64,000 bases of DNA from Bacteroides sp. (GTDB taxonomy: Bacteria; Bacteroidota; Bacteroidia; Bacteroidales; Muribaculaceae). Both the position numbers and the translations under genes were made by a program. Positions 26,058 to 35,200 of the stretch are shown here, piece by piece; within the stretch, counting starts at the first letter, position 1; each line of letters begins with the position of its first letter. Below the pieces are notes generated by a model. The model made no database searches, was not told the DNA's origin, and was given only the letters and a program-made list of their open reading frames with translations. The DNA lies in assembly GCA_014802425.1 (NCBI GenBank), contig JAAVCH010000022.1, positions 1 to 64,000 on the forward strand, read 5' to 3'.

Positions 26058-27038
26058 TTATGCGAATGCGTGGATGGCCACGTCAGTGATCCAGATCCAG
26101 AGCGGACAGAAGCCCATGAAGAGTATCACGCTGAGAGTAAGGGATGAGGTGCCGTTGGCCACATAGGTGTTGTACTCGCTGGCGATGATGATGCCCGAGA
26201 ACGCGGGGGGAAGCACACCGGCCACGACAAGCATCTTGAGGTTGAGCGGATCCATATGTACAAGAAGGCCTACTATCAGCAGCAGCGCGGGCATCACCAC
26301 CATCTTGAGTATGGAGCCGAGCACCACCTGCCAGTTGATCGTAACCTTGATGGCGGAAAGTGTGATACCGGCGGCAAACACGGCCATCGAGGCGTTGGCC
26401 TTGGCGATAAGGTCAAACGACGGGCTCAGGTAGGCGGGCCACTTGATGCCGCAGAGCACCATCACCACAGCCAGGATAGGCGCCCAGGCCACAGGCTGCT
26501 CCAGAGCATGGAGCACCGGCTTCCAGGCCGATTCCTTCTTATGGCCGGTCTTCTCGGCCAGACTCGCATCCGAGGCGTTGAGCAGCGAGAGTCCCACCGG
26601 GATGCCGACGGCATTGACCACGATTCCCACGATGGCCACCACCAGCGCCACCGACGGCGTGGTGCCGAAGATAGGCTCAAGGATGGCGAAGCCGAGGAAT
26701 CCGATTGTAGGCGAGCCGCTGATAAGGGCCATCACCGCCGCATCGGCACCGGTGTTTTTCTTGAAGCAGTACTTATAGATGAAGTAGACCAGCATGAAGC
26801 AGAACATGATGACGAAAAGCGACACCAGCGTCAGCTTCAGGTCCTTGGCCAGCATTTCACGGTCGGCCTGCACGATGGACACGAACAGGGCTGCCGGAAG
26901 GGCGAAGTCGAGCACGACTTTATTGAACTTCTTTGCGTCAGCACCGGAGAAGGCACCCTTCTTTCCGGCGATGAAGCCCGCGAGCATCACCACCAGAATA
27001 GGCACTACCGCATAGAGTATGATATGCGTCATATTCAT
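26058..27038 (-). CDS. AEC-family carrier, probable oxalate/formate transporter (YfdV-like)
   Basis: 326 aa, about ten hydrophobic helices in two halves, a membrane transporter of the auxin efflux carrier superfamily. It lies 28 bp after oxalyl-CoA decarboxylase and appears to be the last gene of the operon. E. coli has the same combination (frc, yfdU, yfdV), where YfdV is an AEC protein. The likely job is oxalate uptake or oxalate/formate exchange; this rests on context, since AEC proteins also carry malate, malonate and others. It is unrelated to the MFS antiporter OxlT of Oxalobacter. Confidence 0.85.
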   Translation of the reverse strand: MNMTHIILYAVVPILVVMLAGFIAGKKGAFSGADAKKFNKVVLDFALPAALFVSIVQADREMLAKDLKLTLVSLFVIMFCFMLVYFIYKYCFKKNTGADAAVMALISGSPTIGFLGFAILEPIFGTTPSVALVVAIVGIVVNAVGIPVGLSLLNASDASLAEKTGHKKESAWKPVLHALEQPVAWAPILAVVMVLCGIKWPAYLSPSFDLIAKANASMAVFAAGITLSAIKVTINWQVVLGSILKMVVMPALLLIVGLLVHMDPLNLKMLVVAGVLPPAFSGIIIASEYNTYVANGTSSLTLSVILFMGFCPLWIWITDVAIHAFA

Positions 27039-27066
27039 AAGGCAATACGTTTAGAGGGGTGGATGA

Positions 27067-28800
27067 TCAGACGGTGTATTTGATGAGCGGGGTCGGATTG
27101 AGGTAGCCGATGTGGCCGCTCTCCTTGCCGGAGTCGGCGGCGAGCTGCACGTCGATCATGCAGGGTTCGCCGGAGGCGATGGCCTCGGTGAGGGCCGATG
27201 TAAGCTCGGCCGGAGTAGTGACATGATAGTTGCGGGCGCCGAAGGCCTCACCTATCTTGTCGTAGCGGGCGTTGATGTCAAGTGTCGTGGGCGCGGGCTG
27301 GTCGCCTCCCGACGGGTTGACGCCGATGCCGTTGTAGATGCCGCCGTTGTTGAATATCACCACAGTGACAGGGAGCTTATAGCGGCAGACAGTGGCGAAG
27401 TCCATGCCGGAGAATCCGAATGCGGAGTCGCCCTCTACGGCCACCACCTTCTTGCCCGTGGCCACGGCGGCGCCGATGGTGGACCCCATGCCCATGCCCA
27501 TGATCGACCATGAGGCGCAGTCCACACGGTGGCGCGGGAGCGACATGTCGACGGTGTCGCGGGTGTCGTCAAGGGTATTGGCGCCCTCGTTGACGAGTAT
27601 CACGTCCGGATTGGCCTCCAGGATGGGCTTGATGGCGGAGAGGGCCGTCCAGTGTGTCATCGGCGACAGCGTGGAAGCCTCCTTAAGGCGCTCGGCGAAC
27701 TTGGCGTTCTTCTCCTTGGTCTCGGCGGCGAGTTCCGGCAGCCATGCGGAATCGGTCGACATGGCCTTACCCTTCATGGCGTCGAGCAGGGCGGCCAGGC
27801 TGAGGCGCATGTCGCCCACGACAGGCGCATAGACCGGTGCGTTACGGTCGATTTCCTGAGGCTCCACCTCAAGCTGCACGAACTTCACGTCCTTGTTCCA
27901 CTTACCCTTGCCGAAATCAAGCATCCAGTTGAGGCGCGCTCCGACCACGATCACCACGTCCGACTCCTCCATGATTGTGGAGCGGCAGCTGAGGGCGCTG
28001 TACTCACCCTTGTCGGGGAGCAGACCCTTGGCCATCGACATTGCGAGGTAAGGGATCTTATAGGTCTCGACGAGCTCCTTGAGCTGGTCCTCGACCTGGG
28101 CGTAGGCCGCGCCCTTGCCGAGCAGGATCGCAGGCTTCCTGGCACCGAGGATCGTGGCGGCGGCACGCTCCACCGACTCCTTGTTGGGGGCCACTTCGGA
28201 ATATACGTCGACCGGAGTATAGAAAAGCTTCTCGGCCTCCTCGCGGTCCATGACCTCGCCCAGGGCCGGAGTCGTCATGTCGATGTAGACTCCTCCGGGA
28301 CGTCCGCTCACGGCCGCACGGTAGGCGCGGGCCACAGCCGAGGGGATATCCTTGGCATATGAGCAGCGGAACGCGGCCTTTACGAGCGGACGCGCCGTGT
28401 TGAGCTGGTCAAGCTGTTCGTAGGTGCCCATGTTCATGTCCACCATGGTGGGGTCGCTGGCGCCCGAAATCTGGATCATCGGGTAGCAGTTGACAGTGGC
28501 GTTGGCCGTAGCGGTGAGTCCGTTGAGGAATCCCAGCGAGGAGACGGTGAGCAGCACTCCCGGCTGGCGGGTGAGGAAGCCGTGGGTGGCGGCGGCCATG
28601 CCGGCCTGCTGTTCGAAACGGAATCCGTAGTAGTCTATCCCCACCTTCTGCATGGCGTAGGCGGCCTCGGTCACGGGGATGCCCACAAGACCGTAGACCT
28701 TATCGAGGTTAAGGCGCTTGAGCGCCTCGGCGAGTATGTACATGCCGGTCACCTGCTCGGGAAATTTCGGAGCCGTGGCGGCTGATTGTGCGTTATTCAT
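27067..28800 (-). CDS. oxc: Oxalyl-CoA decarboxylase
   Basis: About 577 aa. Thiamine-diphosphate enzyme that decarboxylates oxalyl-CoA to formyl-CoA and CO2. N-terminal Pyr domain with the activating Glu region (FRFEQQAGMAAATHGF), central domain, and C-terminal PP domain with GDSAFGFSGMDF...NNGGIYNG. Length and motifs match Oxc closely rather than acetolactate synthase. I use the ATG at 28800 (MNNAQSAA); the frame is open to 28842 but that would add 14 residues not expected for the family. Preceded by frc with a 127-bp gap containing a long hairpin. Confidence 0.95.
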   Translation of the reverse strand: MNNAQSAATAPKFPEQVTGMYILAEALKRLNLDKVYGLVGIPVTEAAYAMQKVGIDYYGFRFEQQAGMAAATHGFLTRQPGVLLTVSSLGFLNGLTATANATVNCYPMIQISGASDPTMVDMNMGTYEQLDQLNTARPLVKAAFRCSYAKDIPSAVARAYRAAVSGRPGGVYIDMTTPALGEVMDREEAEKLFYTPVDVYSEVAPNKESVERAAATILGARKPAILLGKGAAYAQVEDQLKELVETYKIPYLAMSMAKGLLPDKGEYSALSCRSTIMEESDVVIVVGARLNWMLDFGKGKWNKDVKFVQLEVEPQEIDRNAPVYAPVVGDMRLSLAALLDAMKGKAMSTDSAWLPELAAETKEKNAKFAERLKEASTLSPMTHWTALSAIKPILEANPDVILVNEGANTLDDTRDTVDMSLPRHRVDCASWSIMGMGMGSTIGAAVATGKKVVAVEGDSAFGFSGMDFATVCRYKLPVTVVIFNNGGIYNGIGVNPSGGDQPAPTTLDINARYDKIGEAFGARNYHVTTPAELTSALTEAIASGEPCMIDVQLAADSGKESGHIGYLNPTPLIKYTV

Positions 28801-28846
28801 AATTCTAAGGAGATTTTTTGGATAATTAACTGGGTGTCTCATCGGA

Positions 28847-28892
28847 AGAGGCGCATGTTCCGGAGCATCGAAGTCCGTAGTAATGCGCCTCT
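28847..28892 (-). other. Long-loop stem in the frc-oxc intergenic region
   Basis: A perfect 10-bp stem (AGAGGCGCAT at 28847-28856 with ATGCGCCTCT at 28883-28892) closes a 26-nt loop between the frc stop and the oxc start. There is no T-run after it in the transcribed direction. It could be an mRNA stabiliser, a processing site or an attenuator that sets the frc:oxc ratio. Confidence 0.5.
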
Positions 28893-28927
28893 CACTCTGT
28901 GTTTTTGATAATCTTTACCGTGCGGGT

Positions 28928-30250
28928 TTACATTTCCTTGTGGCCGTCGACCTCGATGGGCTCCGTGGTGCCGTTCTTGGCGAACTCTGCCTGCTGGGCC
29001 GAAGTATAGCCGAGGGAGGTAAGGATTTCCTCCGTGTTGCCGCCCAGTGTCGGAGCGGGGCCGTAGGTAGGCTGGAAGTTGCTCATGGTGAAAGGGCATC
29101 CCACTGTCACGAACTCGCCGATCTCACCGCCCTGGTCGATCTTGACGAGGGTGTTGCCGTCGTAGAGGCTCTCGTCGGCCATGAGTTCCTGGGTCGAGAT
29201 CACGGGACCTACCGGCACACCTGCCTTCGAAAGGATTTCGGTGACCTCGAATTTGGTCTTGTCGGCTGTCCATTCGCCGATACGCTCGTAGATGGCCTGT
29301 TTGTGACGGTCGCGGGCGTCGGCCGTGTTGAAGTCGGGATTGGTGAGCCAGTCCTCGAATCCTAATGCCTTGCAGGCGAGCTCGAAGTCCTTCTCGCCGC
29401 GCTGGAGGATGATATAGACGTAGTTGTTGGCTTCCTCAAGAGTGTCCATCGGGCCGGAGGGCTTGCACTTGTAGGTCCATCCGAGCACGCCGCCGCCCTC
29501 GATGTTGCCTGAACGCGGCACTGTCTTGCCGAACTTCTGGTCAGGATACTGGGGATACTGCGTGAGGTATCCGATCTTGTCAAGCGTGAGCTGGTCACGT
29601 GTCTTGATACGGCAGAGGTTAAGGCAGGCGTTGTGCATCGACTGGTAGACGTAGCATCCCTCCCCTGTGTTGTTGCGCTGCTGGAGGGCGGCGAGCAGAC
29701 CGATGAGGAGGTGCATGCCGGTGTTGGAGTCGCCGAGTGCGGCGCCGCTCTGGGTAGGCATGTTCATCGGGCCTTCATACCAGCCGGTAGTGGTTGCGGC
29801 GGCCGCCGTCACCTGTGCGATCGGCTCGTAGGCCTTGAGGTTGCGGTACTGGGAGCTCAACGGGAACCCCTTGATCGTACCGTAGATGCATCTCGGATTG
29901 AGTTTGTGGACCTGTTCCCAGCCGAAGCCGAGCTTGTCCATGGCTCCCGGGTGCAGATTCTCTACGAAGATGTCGCACTCCTTGATGAGTTTGGTGAGGA
30001 TTTCCTTGCCGTCAGGGGTCTTGGCGTCGAGGCTGAGCGACTTCTTGTCGCTGTTGAGCTGCAGGAAGTAGTACGAGGGCAGATCGGGATTGAACTGGAG
30101 TTCCTTACGTGTGGCGTCGCCCACGCCGGGACGTTCAATCTTGATCACATCGGCGCCGAGCCACGCCAGCATCTGAGTGCATGAAGGGCCGGACTGTACC
30201 TCGGTGAAGTCTACGACCTTGATTCCCTGAAGGGGAGCTGTGTTTTCCAT
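28928..30250 (-). CDS. frc: Formyl-CoA:oxalate CoA-transferase
   Basis: 440 aa. Class III CoA-transferase moving CoA from formyl-CoA to oxalate; the oxalyl-CoA feeds Oxc and the formyl-CoA is regenerated. The catalytic Asp is in GALGDSNTGMHL (about residue 170), matching Asp169 of the Oxalobacter enzyme, and the N-terminal VVDFTEVQSGPSCTQMLAWLGADVIKIERP is family-typical. Length matches Frc (about 428). First gene of the operon. No clear TAnnTTTG element was found upstream, but a run of ten Gs lies 67-76 bp before the start. Confidence 0.95.
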   Translation of the reverse strand: MENTAPLQGIKVVDFTEVQSGPSCTQMLAWLGADVIKIERPGVGDATRKELQFNPDLPSYYFLQLNSDKKSLSLDAKTPDGKEILTKLIKECDIFVENLHPGAMDKLGFGWEQVHKLNPRCIYGTIKGFPLSSQYRNLKAYEPIAQVTAAAATTTGWYEGPMNMPTQSGAALGDSNTGMHLLIGLLAALQQRNNTGEGCYVYQSMHNACLNLCRIKTRDQLTLDKIGYLTQYPQYPDQKFGKTVPRSGNIEGGGVLGWTYKCKPSGPMDTLEEANNYVYIILQRGEKDFELACKALGFEDWLTNPDFNTADARDRHKQAIYERIGEWTADKTKFEVTEILSKAGVPVGPVISTQELMADESLYDGNTLVKIDQGGEIGEFVTVGCPFTMSNFQPTYGPAPTLGGNTEEILTSLGYTSAQQAEFAKNGTTEPIEVDGHKEM

Positions 30251-30640
30251 AATGAATTGTATATTATATTTAATGTGTTTTTCAAAAAACCAGGAATCCG
30301 AATTAGATTGTATTGAGGGGGGGGGGCGGCGTTCAACTTAAATTCCGTAGTCGGCCTCCGGATACTCAGTGATTCAGTAATTTCCTTATTTCAGTATTTA
30401 TAACAATCCGATTTGTCGGAATTCCTCACCGGCATTTCTTAAAATATGTTATTTTTAGTTTGGGCGCAGTAATATGCCCCTCGTCTCGGCGTTATTTTGT
30501 AATTTTGCGGCTGGAAACGCGGCGCGCCCTCCCGGAACCGCCCGCTCCTCTCCGGCCGCGTCCTCCGGCCGCACCGACCGGCGCGGCCCCGCATCCCGCC
30601 GGTGCGCCGCCCCGGCGCCATTCATTCATACCTAAGCTAC
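30251..30640. other. Divergent control region between frc and a transporter
   Basis: No gene seen in these 390 bases. A G10 tract occupies 30317-30326, a possible slippage site upstream of frc. A perfect TAnnTTTG element (TAATTTTG, 30500-30507) points toward the plus-strand transporter, but no -33 TTTG lies at the right spacing. The stretch from 30507 to the start codon is very GC-rich and would form a long leader. The frc-proximal half is AT-rich. Confidence 0.55.
30317..30326. repeat. Homopolymeric G10 tract upstream of frc
   Basis: Ten consecutive G on the plus strand, 67 bp from the frc start codon. Runs of this length are prone to slipped-strand length change. Confidence 0.8.
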
Positions 30641-31609
30641 ATGAACGCCATATTACGCTTTCTTAAGGACTGGATTCTGATTGTGGCCATTCTTGCAGGA
30701 GTGGCCGGATACTTCATTTATGTCTCGATTCCAGCACTCGCGCCCACCCATGCGTTTGCCGACAAGGCCGTAGGCATAATCCAGCCGGTGCTGATCTTCG
30801 CGATGCTGTTCCTTACGTTCACCCGCATCGATCCGCGACATCTGCGTTTCCGCCCGTGGCATCTGTGGCTTCTGCTCTTTCAGGGGGGGATCTTCACCGC
30901 AATAGGATGCGTGCTCATAGCCCTCCCCCACTCCCCGCTGCGCATCATCCTCGAAGGGGCCATGATATGCCTCATCTGCCCCACCGCCACGGCCGGTGCC
31001 GTCATCACGCGCAAACTCGGTGGCGATGTGGGCAACATCACCACCTATACGATAATGATCAACGTCACGGCGGCCGTGCTCATACCGGTCCTCGTACCGT
31101 TTGTCCATCCCAATCCGGCCCTTAACGTATGGCATGCCGGGCTGCTGATAATGAGCAAGGTGTTTCCGCTTCTGCTGATGCCGCTGGTTCTGGCGATGGT
31201 GATGCGGAAGTTCTGGCCGAAGCTGACGTCGAGGATAGCTGAATTCCAGGAACTGTCTTTCTACATGTGGGCCGTGGCTCTGGCGCTGGCCACGGCCGTC
31301 ACCACCCGCAGCATCGTCCACACCCATGTTCCGGTGTCGGTACAGCTAGGGCTCGTGGCGGTATCGCTCATATGCTGCGCCCTCCAGTTCTGGCTCGGGC
31401 GCAAGATCGGGGGCCTCTACGGAGAGAAAATCACCGCCGGCCAGTCCTGCGGTCAGAAAAACACAGTCCTCGCCATCTGGGTAGGCTACACCTTCTTCAC
31501 CCCCATCACCTCCATAGTAGGCGGCTTCTACAGCATCTGGCACAACCTCATCAACTCCTACCAGCTCTACCGCCACAAAAAGACCCACCGGGATTTCAAT
31601 GGCCATTGA
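30641..31609 (+). CDS. BASS/SBF-like membrane transporter
   Basis: About 322 aa with nine or ten hydrophobic helices. The ICPTATAGAVITRKLGGDVG segment near residue 120-140 resembles the bile acid:sodium symporter (SBF/BASS) fold. The substrate cannot be read from the sequence. I start it at the ATG at 30641 (MNAILRFLKDW); the upstream in-frame extension is GC-rich leader. It is divergent from the oxalate operon, so an organic-acid role is a reasonable but unproved guess. Confidence 0.75.
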   Translation: MNAILRFLKDWILIVAILAGVAGYFIYVSIPALAPTHAFADKAVGIIQPVLIFAMLFLTFTRIDPRHLRFRPWHLWLLLFQGGIFTAIGCVLIALPHSPLRIILEGAMICLICPTATAGAVITRKLGGDVGNITTYTIMINVTAAVLIPVLVPFVHPNPALNVWHAGLLIMSKVFPLLLMPLVLAMVMRKFWPKLTSRIAEFQELSFYMWAVALALATAVTTRSIVHTHVPVSVQLGLVAVSLICCALQFWLGRKIGGLYGEKITAGQSCGQKNTVLAIWVGYTFFTPITSIVGGFYSIWHNLINSYQLYRHKKTHRDFNGH

Positions 31610-31790
31610 ACACCCCGACTTCCCAAAATGGCCTACGTATGTGATATTTTTCCGAAGGCCAGCCATACTATATACCTATCCGGGCTCATTTCAAGCATCA
31701 GCTTGAGATGGGTTTGGGGTATCTGCATATACAGCGTGGGGGCTGATTTGCTCGTTCCGGTAATTAGAGCAAGTTCGAAGACTATAGGTT

Positions 31791-31827
31791 GCGGGAGGAG
31801 TAATGATATGACTCCCGCTTTTCTTTT
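31791..31827 (+). terminator. Intrinsic terminator downstream of the BASS-like transporter
   Basis: GCGGGAG (31791-31797) pairs with CTCCCGC (31812-31818), followed by TTTTCTTTT on the plus strand, about 180 bp after the transporter stop. Confidence 0.72.
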
Positions 31828-31874
31828 ACCCCACCCTCAACACCGCCATTTGGAGTCAATGGCTGAGAAAGCTG

Positions 31875-32240
31875 ATGGCTCGAATATTCGACAATATAGA
31901 CTTGAAGTTCACACAAGGTCTTCAGGACATCATAACCAATACCGGCGTTAAACGTGTCGATTTCTGCATAGGCTATTTTAACCTGCGCGGTTGGGATTTG
32001 ATTATAGACCAAATAAATCAACTTCCGGGAGATGATGTCGAAGAAGAATCCTATCGCGATCCTCAAATTCGTGTCTGCCGACTGCTTGTCGGTATGCACC
32101 GACCGCCGGAAGAATTGACCCGTTGGCTTTATTCCAATGAGGACAGGACTCCTGACCCGGAATTCGTACGAAGTCAGAAAGTCAAAATAGCCCGTGACTT
32201 TCGCAAACAATTACAACTCGGTCTTCCAACTAAAAAATGA
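31875..32240 (+). pseudogene. Truncated N-terminal fragment of a PLD/helicase-type protein
   Basis: 121 aa starting MARIFDNIDLKF, with KRVDFCIGYFNLRGW and RVCRLLVGMHRPPEEL, and ending QLGLPTKK. I recognise this as the start of large Bacteroidetes proteins that join a phospholipase D-like N-domain to a SNF2/DEAD helicase of roughly 1000 residues; the recognition is from memory. Only the first tenth remains. The stop codon (TGA, 32238-32240) sits in the stem of the terminator of the opposing amylase gene, so the rest appears to have been deleted at that junction. The start and reading frame are clean. Defence islands often carry such helicases; here it is most likely a relic. Confidence 0.7.
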
Positions 32241-32270
32241 TTCCGCCTCCGGGGATGCCGGGGCGGAATC
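32232..32270 (-). terminator. Intrinsic terminator of the amylase transcript
   Basis: A stem of 13 bp with one bulge (32239-32252 with 32258-32270), followed on the minus strand by six T (32232-32237). Confidence 0.85.
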
Positions 32271-32293
32271 TTCGTTAAAGGGGGAAAGGGGAA

Positions 32294-35200
32294 TCAGTTG
32301 AGGCGGATGAAGGCGGGGATCCAGGCCTTCACTGAGACGGTGCTGCTGACTGTGCCGCCGTTGATGAGGTCGAGGCCGGTGCCGCCGATGGAGATATTGG
32401 CGTCTCTCTCGGAGAAGATCACCACTACCTTGTTGCCGGAGGAGGCATCGGTCTTGGTGATCACCTCGGCGCCGTTCTGCTGGGTGCGCTCCACTGTGCC
32501 GCGCCAAAGGGCGGGATTCTCACCACGTGCCTTGAAGACCTTGGCCACGTAGTCGTGGACCTTCTGCTCGTTGGTGTTGAAGCCGGAGATGCGGCCCGAA
32601 GTGCGGGCCTTGTTGTCGGCGTTGCCGTTGCCGGACTTGTCGCCGATCTCGTCGCCGTAATATGTGCAAGTCGGACCTGAATAGGCAGCCACGGCCGCAT
32701 GGCGCGTCATGAGCTTTTCGGGCGATGAACTTACATCCACGAAATCGCCTACCCTCGACGTGTCATGATTGCTGAGGAAAATCGTGGGGTTGACGCCTGA
32801 ATCACGGTAGCCACGCGATGCCGCGTCGTTGGAAAGGAACCATCCGCATGAGCCCACACCCGAAGAGAGGTTCACGAGATTATCCTTGCCGTCGAAGTCC
32901 ATCACGCTCTTGAGGCCGTCCTGCTGGGTGGTGGTTATGTTGCCGGCCGAGGTCCAGTCCTCTCCTACCATATACGCAAGCGTGCCCCACTGCTCTCCGC
33001 GCGCCTTGCGCTCGGCAGCCACTTTCTCCGCCTCCTTGCGGAGGTCGTTCCAGTAGTTGTGGCCGCCCTGATATACCTGATAGCACTGGTCAAGACGCCA
33101 GCCGTCGACTCCGCGCTCCATCCAGTAGCGTATCACTTCCTTGAAATAATCGAGCGATGCGGGAAAAACGATGTTGCCCGCCTCAGTGCCGCGCACGTTC
33201 GGAGTGTTGTCACGGGTCGTGATCCACTTTCCTTCGGGAGAAGCCTGGTTCACACCGCCATGATGGCCGAAAACGCCGTCGAGTATGACGTATATGCCGC
33301 GGTCGTGGCATTCACGGATAAGGTCGTCGAAATCGGCTTCCGTGCCGAATTTCGGGTCTACCTTGAAATAGTTCGTGCAGAAATAGCCTGTGGCCTGGAG
33401 CTTCTCCCCTCCGTTGCCGTTGGTGGAGTCGAAGATGGGGGTAAGCCATATCGCGTTCATGCCGAGTCCCTTGATGTAGTCGAGGCTTTCAATCACTCCG
33501 CGCAGGTTGCCGTTAGTGCGGTGGCCGCTGGGGCCCCACATGTCGCTGTAGCCTGAGGTGCCGTTGTCGCTGTGCTGGAAAGAGCCCACCATTATCTGGT
33601 AGATGGAGAGCTCGCGCCAGTCGCCGGAAAGGTCGTAGGTGGGAGTGGAGTCGTCGCGGGTGAAGGTGGCCGTGAATTGAGAAGTGCCGATGGAATTGGC
33701 GGCGGTCACCGACATCTCGCCGCTTTCACCGTCGGAGAGGTAGGAGGATACGCTGACGGTGTTGGAGTCGGTCGGCGACAGCGTCAGCGTACGGCCGTTG
33801 AAGGTGCCGCTGACCGTCACGGGCTCGTTGCCGAATGTGATGGTGATGGAGGAGTCACCCTTGACATTGCCGCCGGCAGGGGTCACAGTGATCGACGGAC
33901 GCTGCGGGCCGACATATACCGAATAGGAGCCGTCGGCATGATAGGTGGCCTTGCCGACAAAGGCGAGGTTTCCTCCGCCGGCCCTGTTGCTGTCGGAGTG
34001 GTCGTCCCAGCTTATGATGATGAATTCGGGGGTCTCCTTGCCTTCAGGAAGGCTCCAGTAATACTTGCCGTCCTTGACCGTCATCATGTCGCCGGGCCAT
34101 GTACCTGACGAAGTGCAGTTGACGTTCTTGGTATCGTTCCATGCCCATACGGCCACGTTCGTCTTCGACATGTCGTCGAAGTAGACATATACGCTGTCAT
34201 CGACATCCACCGGAGGCTCCACCGTCTGGGTCTTGGTATAAGTGAAGCTCTGCAGATTGGTCTCGCCGTCATTGTCGGTGAAGACGGAGAGTGTGGTGGT
34301 GGCATTGAAAGTGAGCGGTGCGGTATATACGGGAGAGGAGGCGTCGGCGGTCCCTGTGGTGGAGTAATGTACGGGCACTCCGGCCGGGTTCACGCTGAGG
34401 CTTACAGTGACGGCATCGGTGAATTCACCCGCCGCAGGGTTGGGAGTGACCACGGCACGTGTCCCTACGGGAGGAATCGGAGGTACGTACCCTCCGCCGG
34501 ATGTGCCGTATTCCTCGATGAGCATCACGGGGCCGGAGGCCGTCATGGTCACTTTGCCTCCGCTGACTGTGGCCGTGTTGTCGGTGTTGTAGCCGTCCAT
34601 TACGCGGGTGCCGTCAGCGAAGGCGGAGCCTACATTGAGAGTATAGCTCTGCCCCGACTGGGTGTCAAGGCGAATGGCTACGGCGTTGGAGTAGGCGCCG
34701 TCGGAGAATTTACGGATATAGGTGCCGTCGGAGATGGTCTGCGTGCCGGCGCCGACAGCGGGATTGCGGCGGCGGAACTGACCGACCTTCTGCCAGTGGA
34801 GGTTGACGTCATTGTCCACGGCGCTCCAGTTGAAGTCGCCTCGGGTCACCATGCCGGGGTCGCCGAAACCGTTGACTGTCGGGCGCGAGGTCTCGTCGCC
34901 GTAGTAGATCTGGGCGCCGCCGGGACAGAGCAGGAGCATCGTGCCCACCTTTTTCTGATCGCCCGGACGGTGGAGACCTGTGTCATGGCTCGACACGTAG
35001 TTGAGCACCTGATGGCCGTTGGAGCCGTTGCAGAAGTTGGCGTAGTATTCCCAGTCGCCGGTCGTGGGCGTGCGGCCGGTGCCCCCTTCGGTGCCGTTGA
35101 AGGCGAAATTGATCATGGAGTCATAGCCGCCCTGAGTGAAGTAGCCGGTATCGCCGTGGTCCCAGCCCCAGGCCTCTCCTGTCATCCAGAAGTCCTGGGT

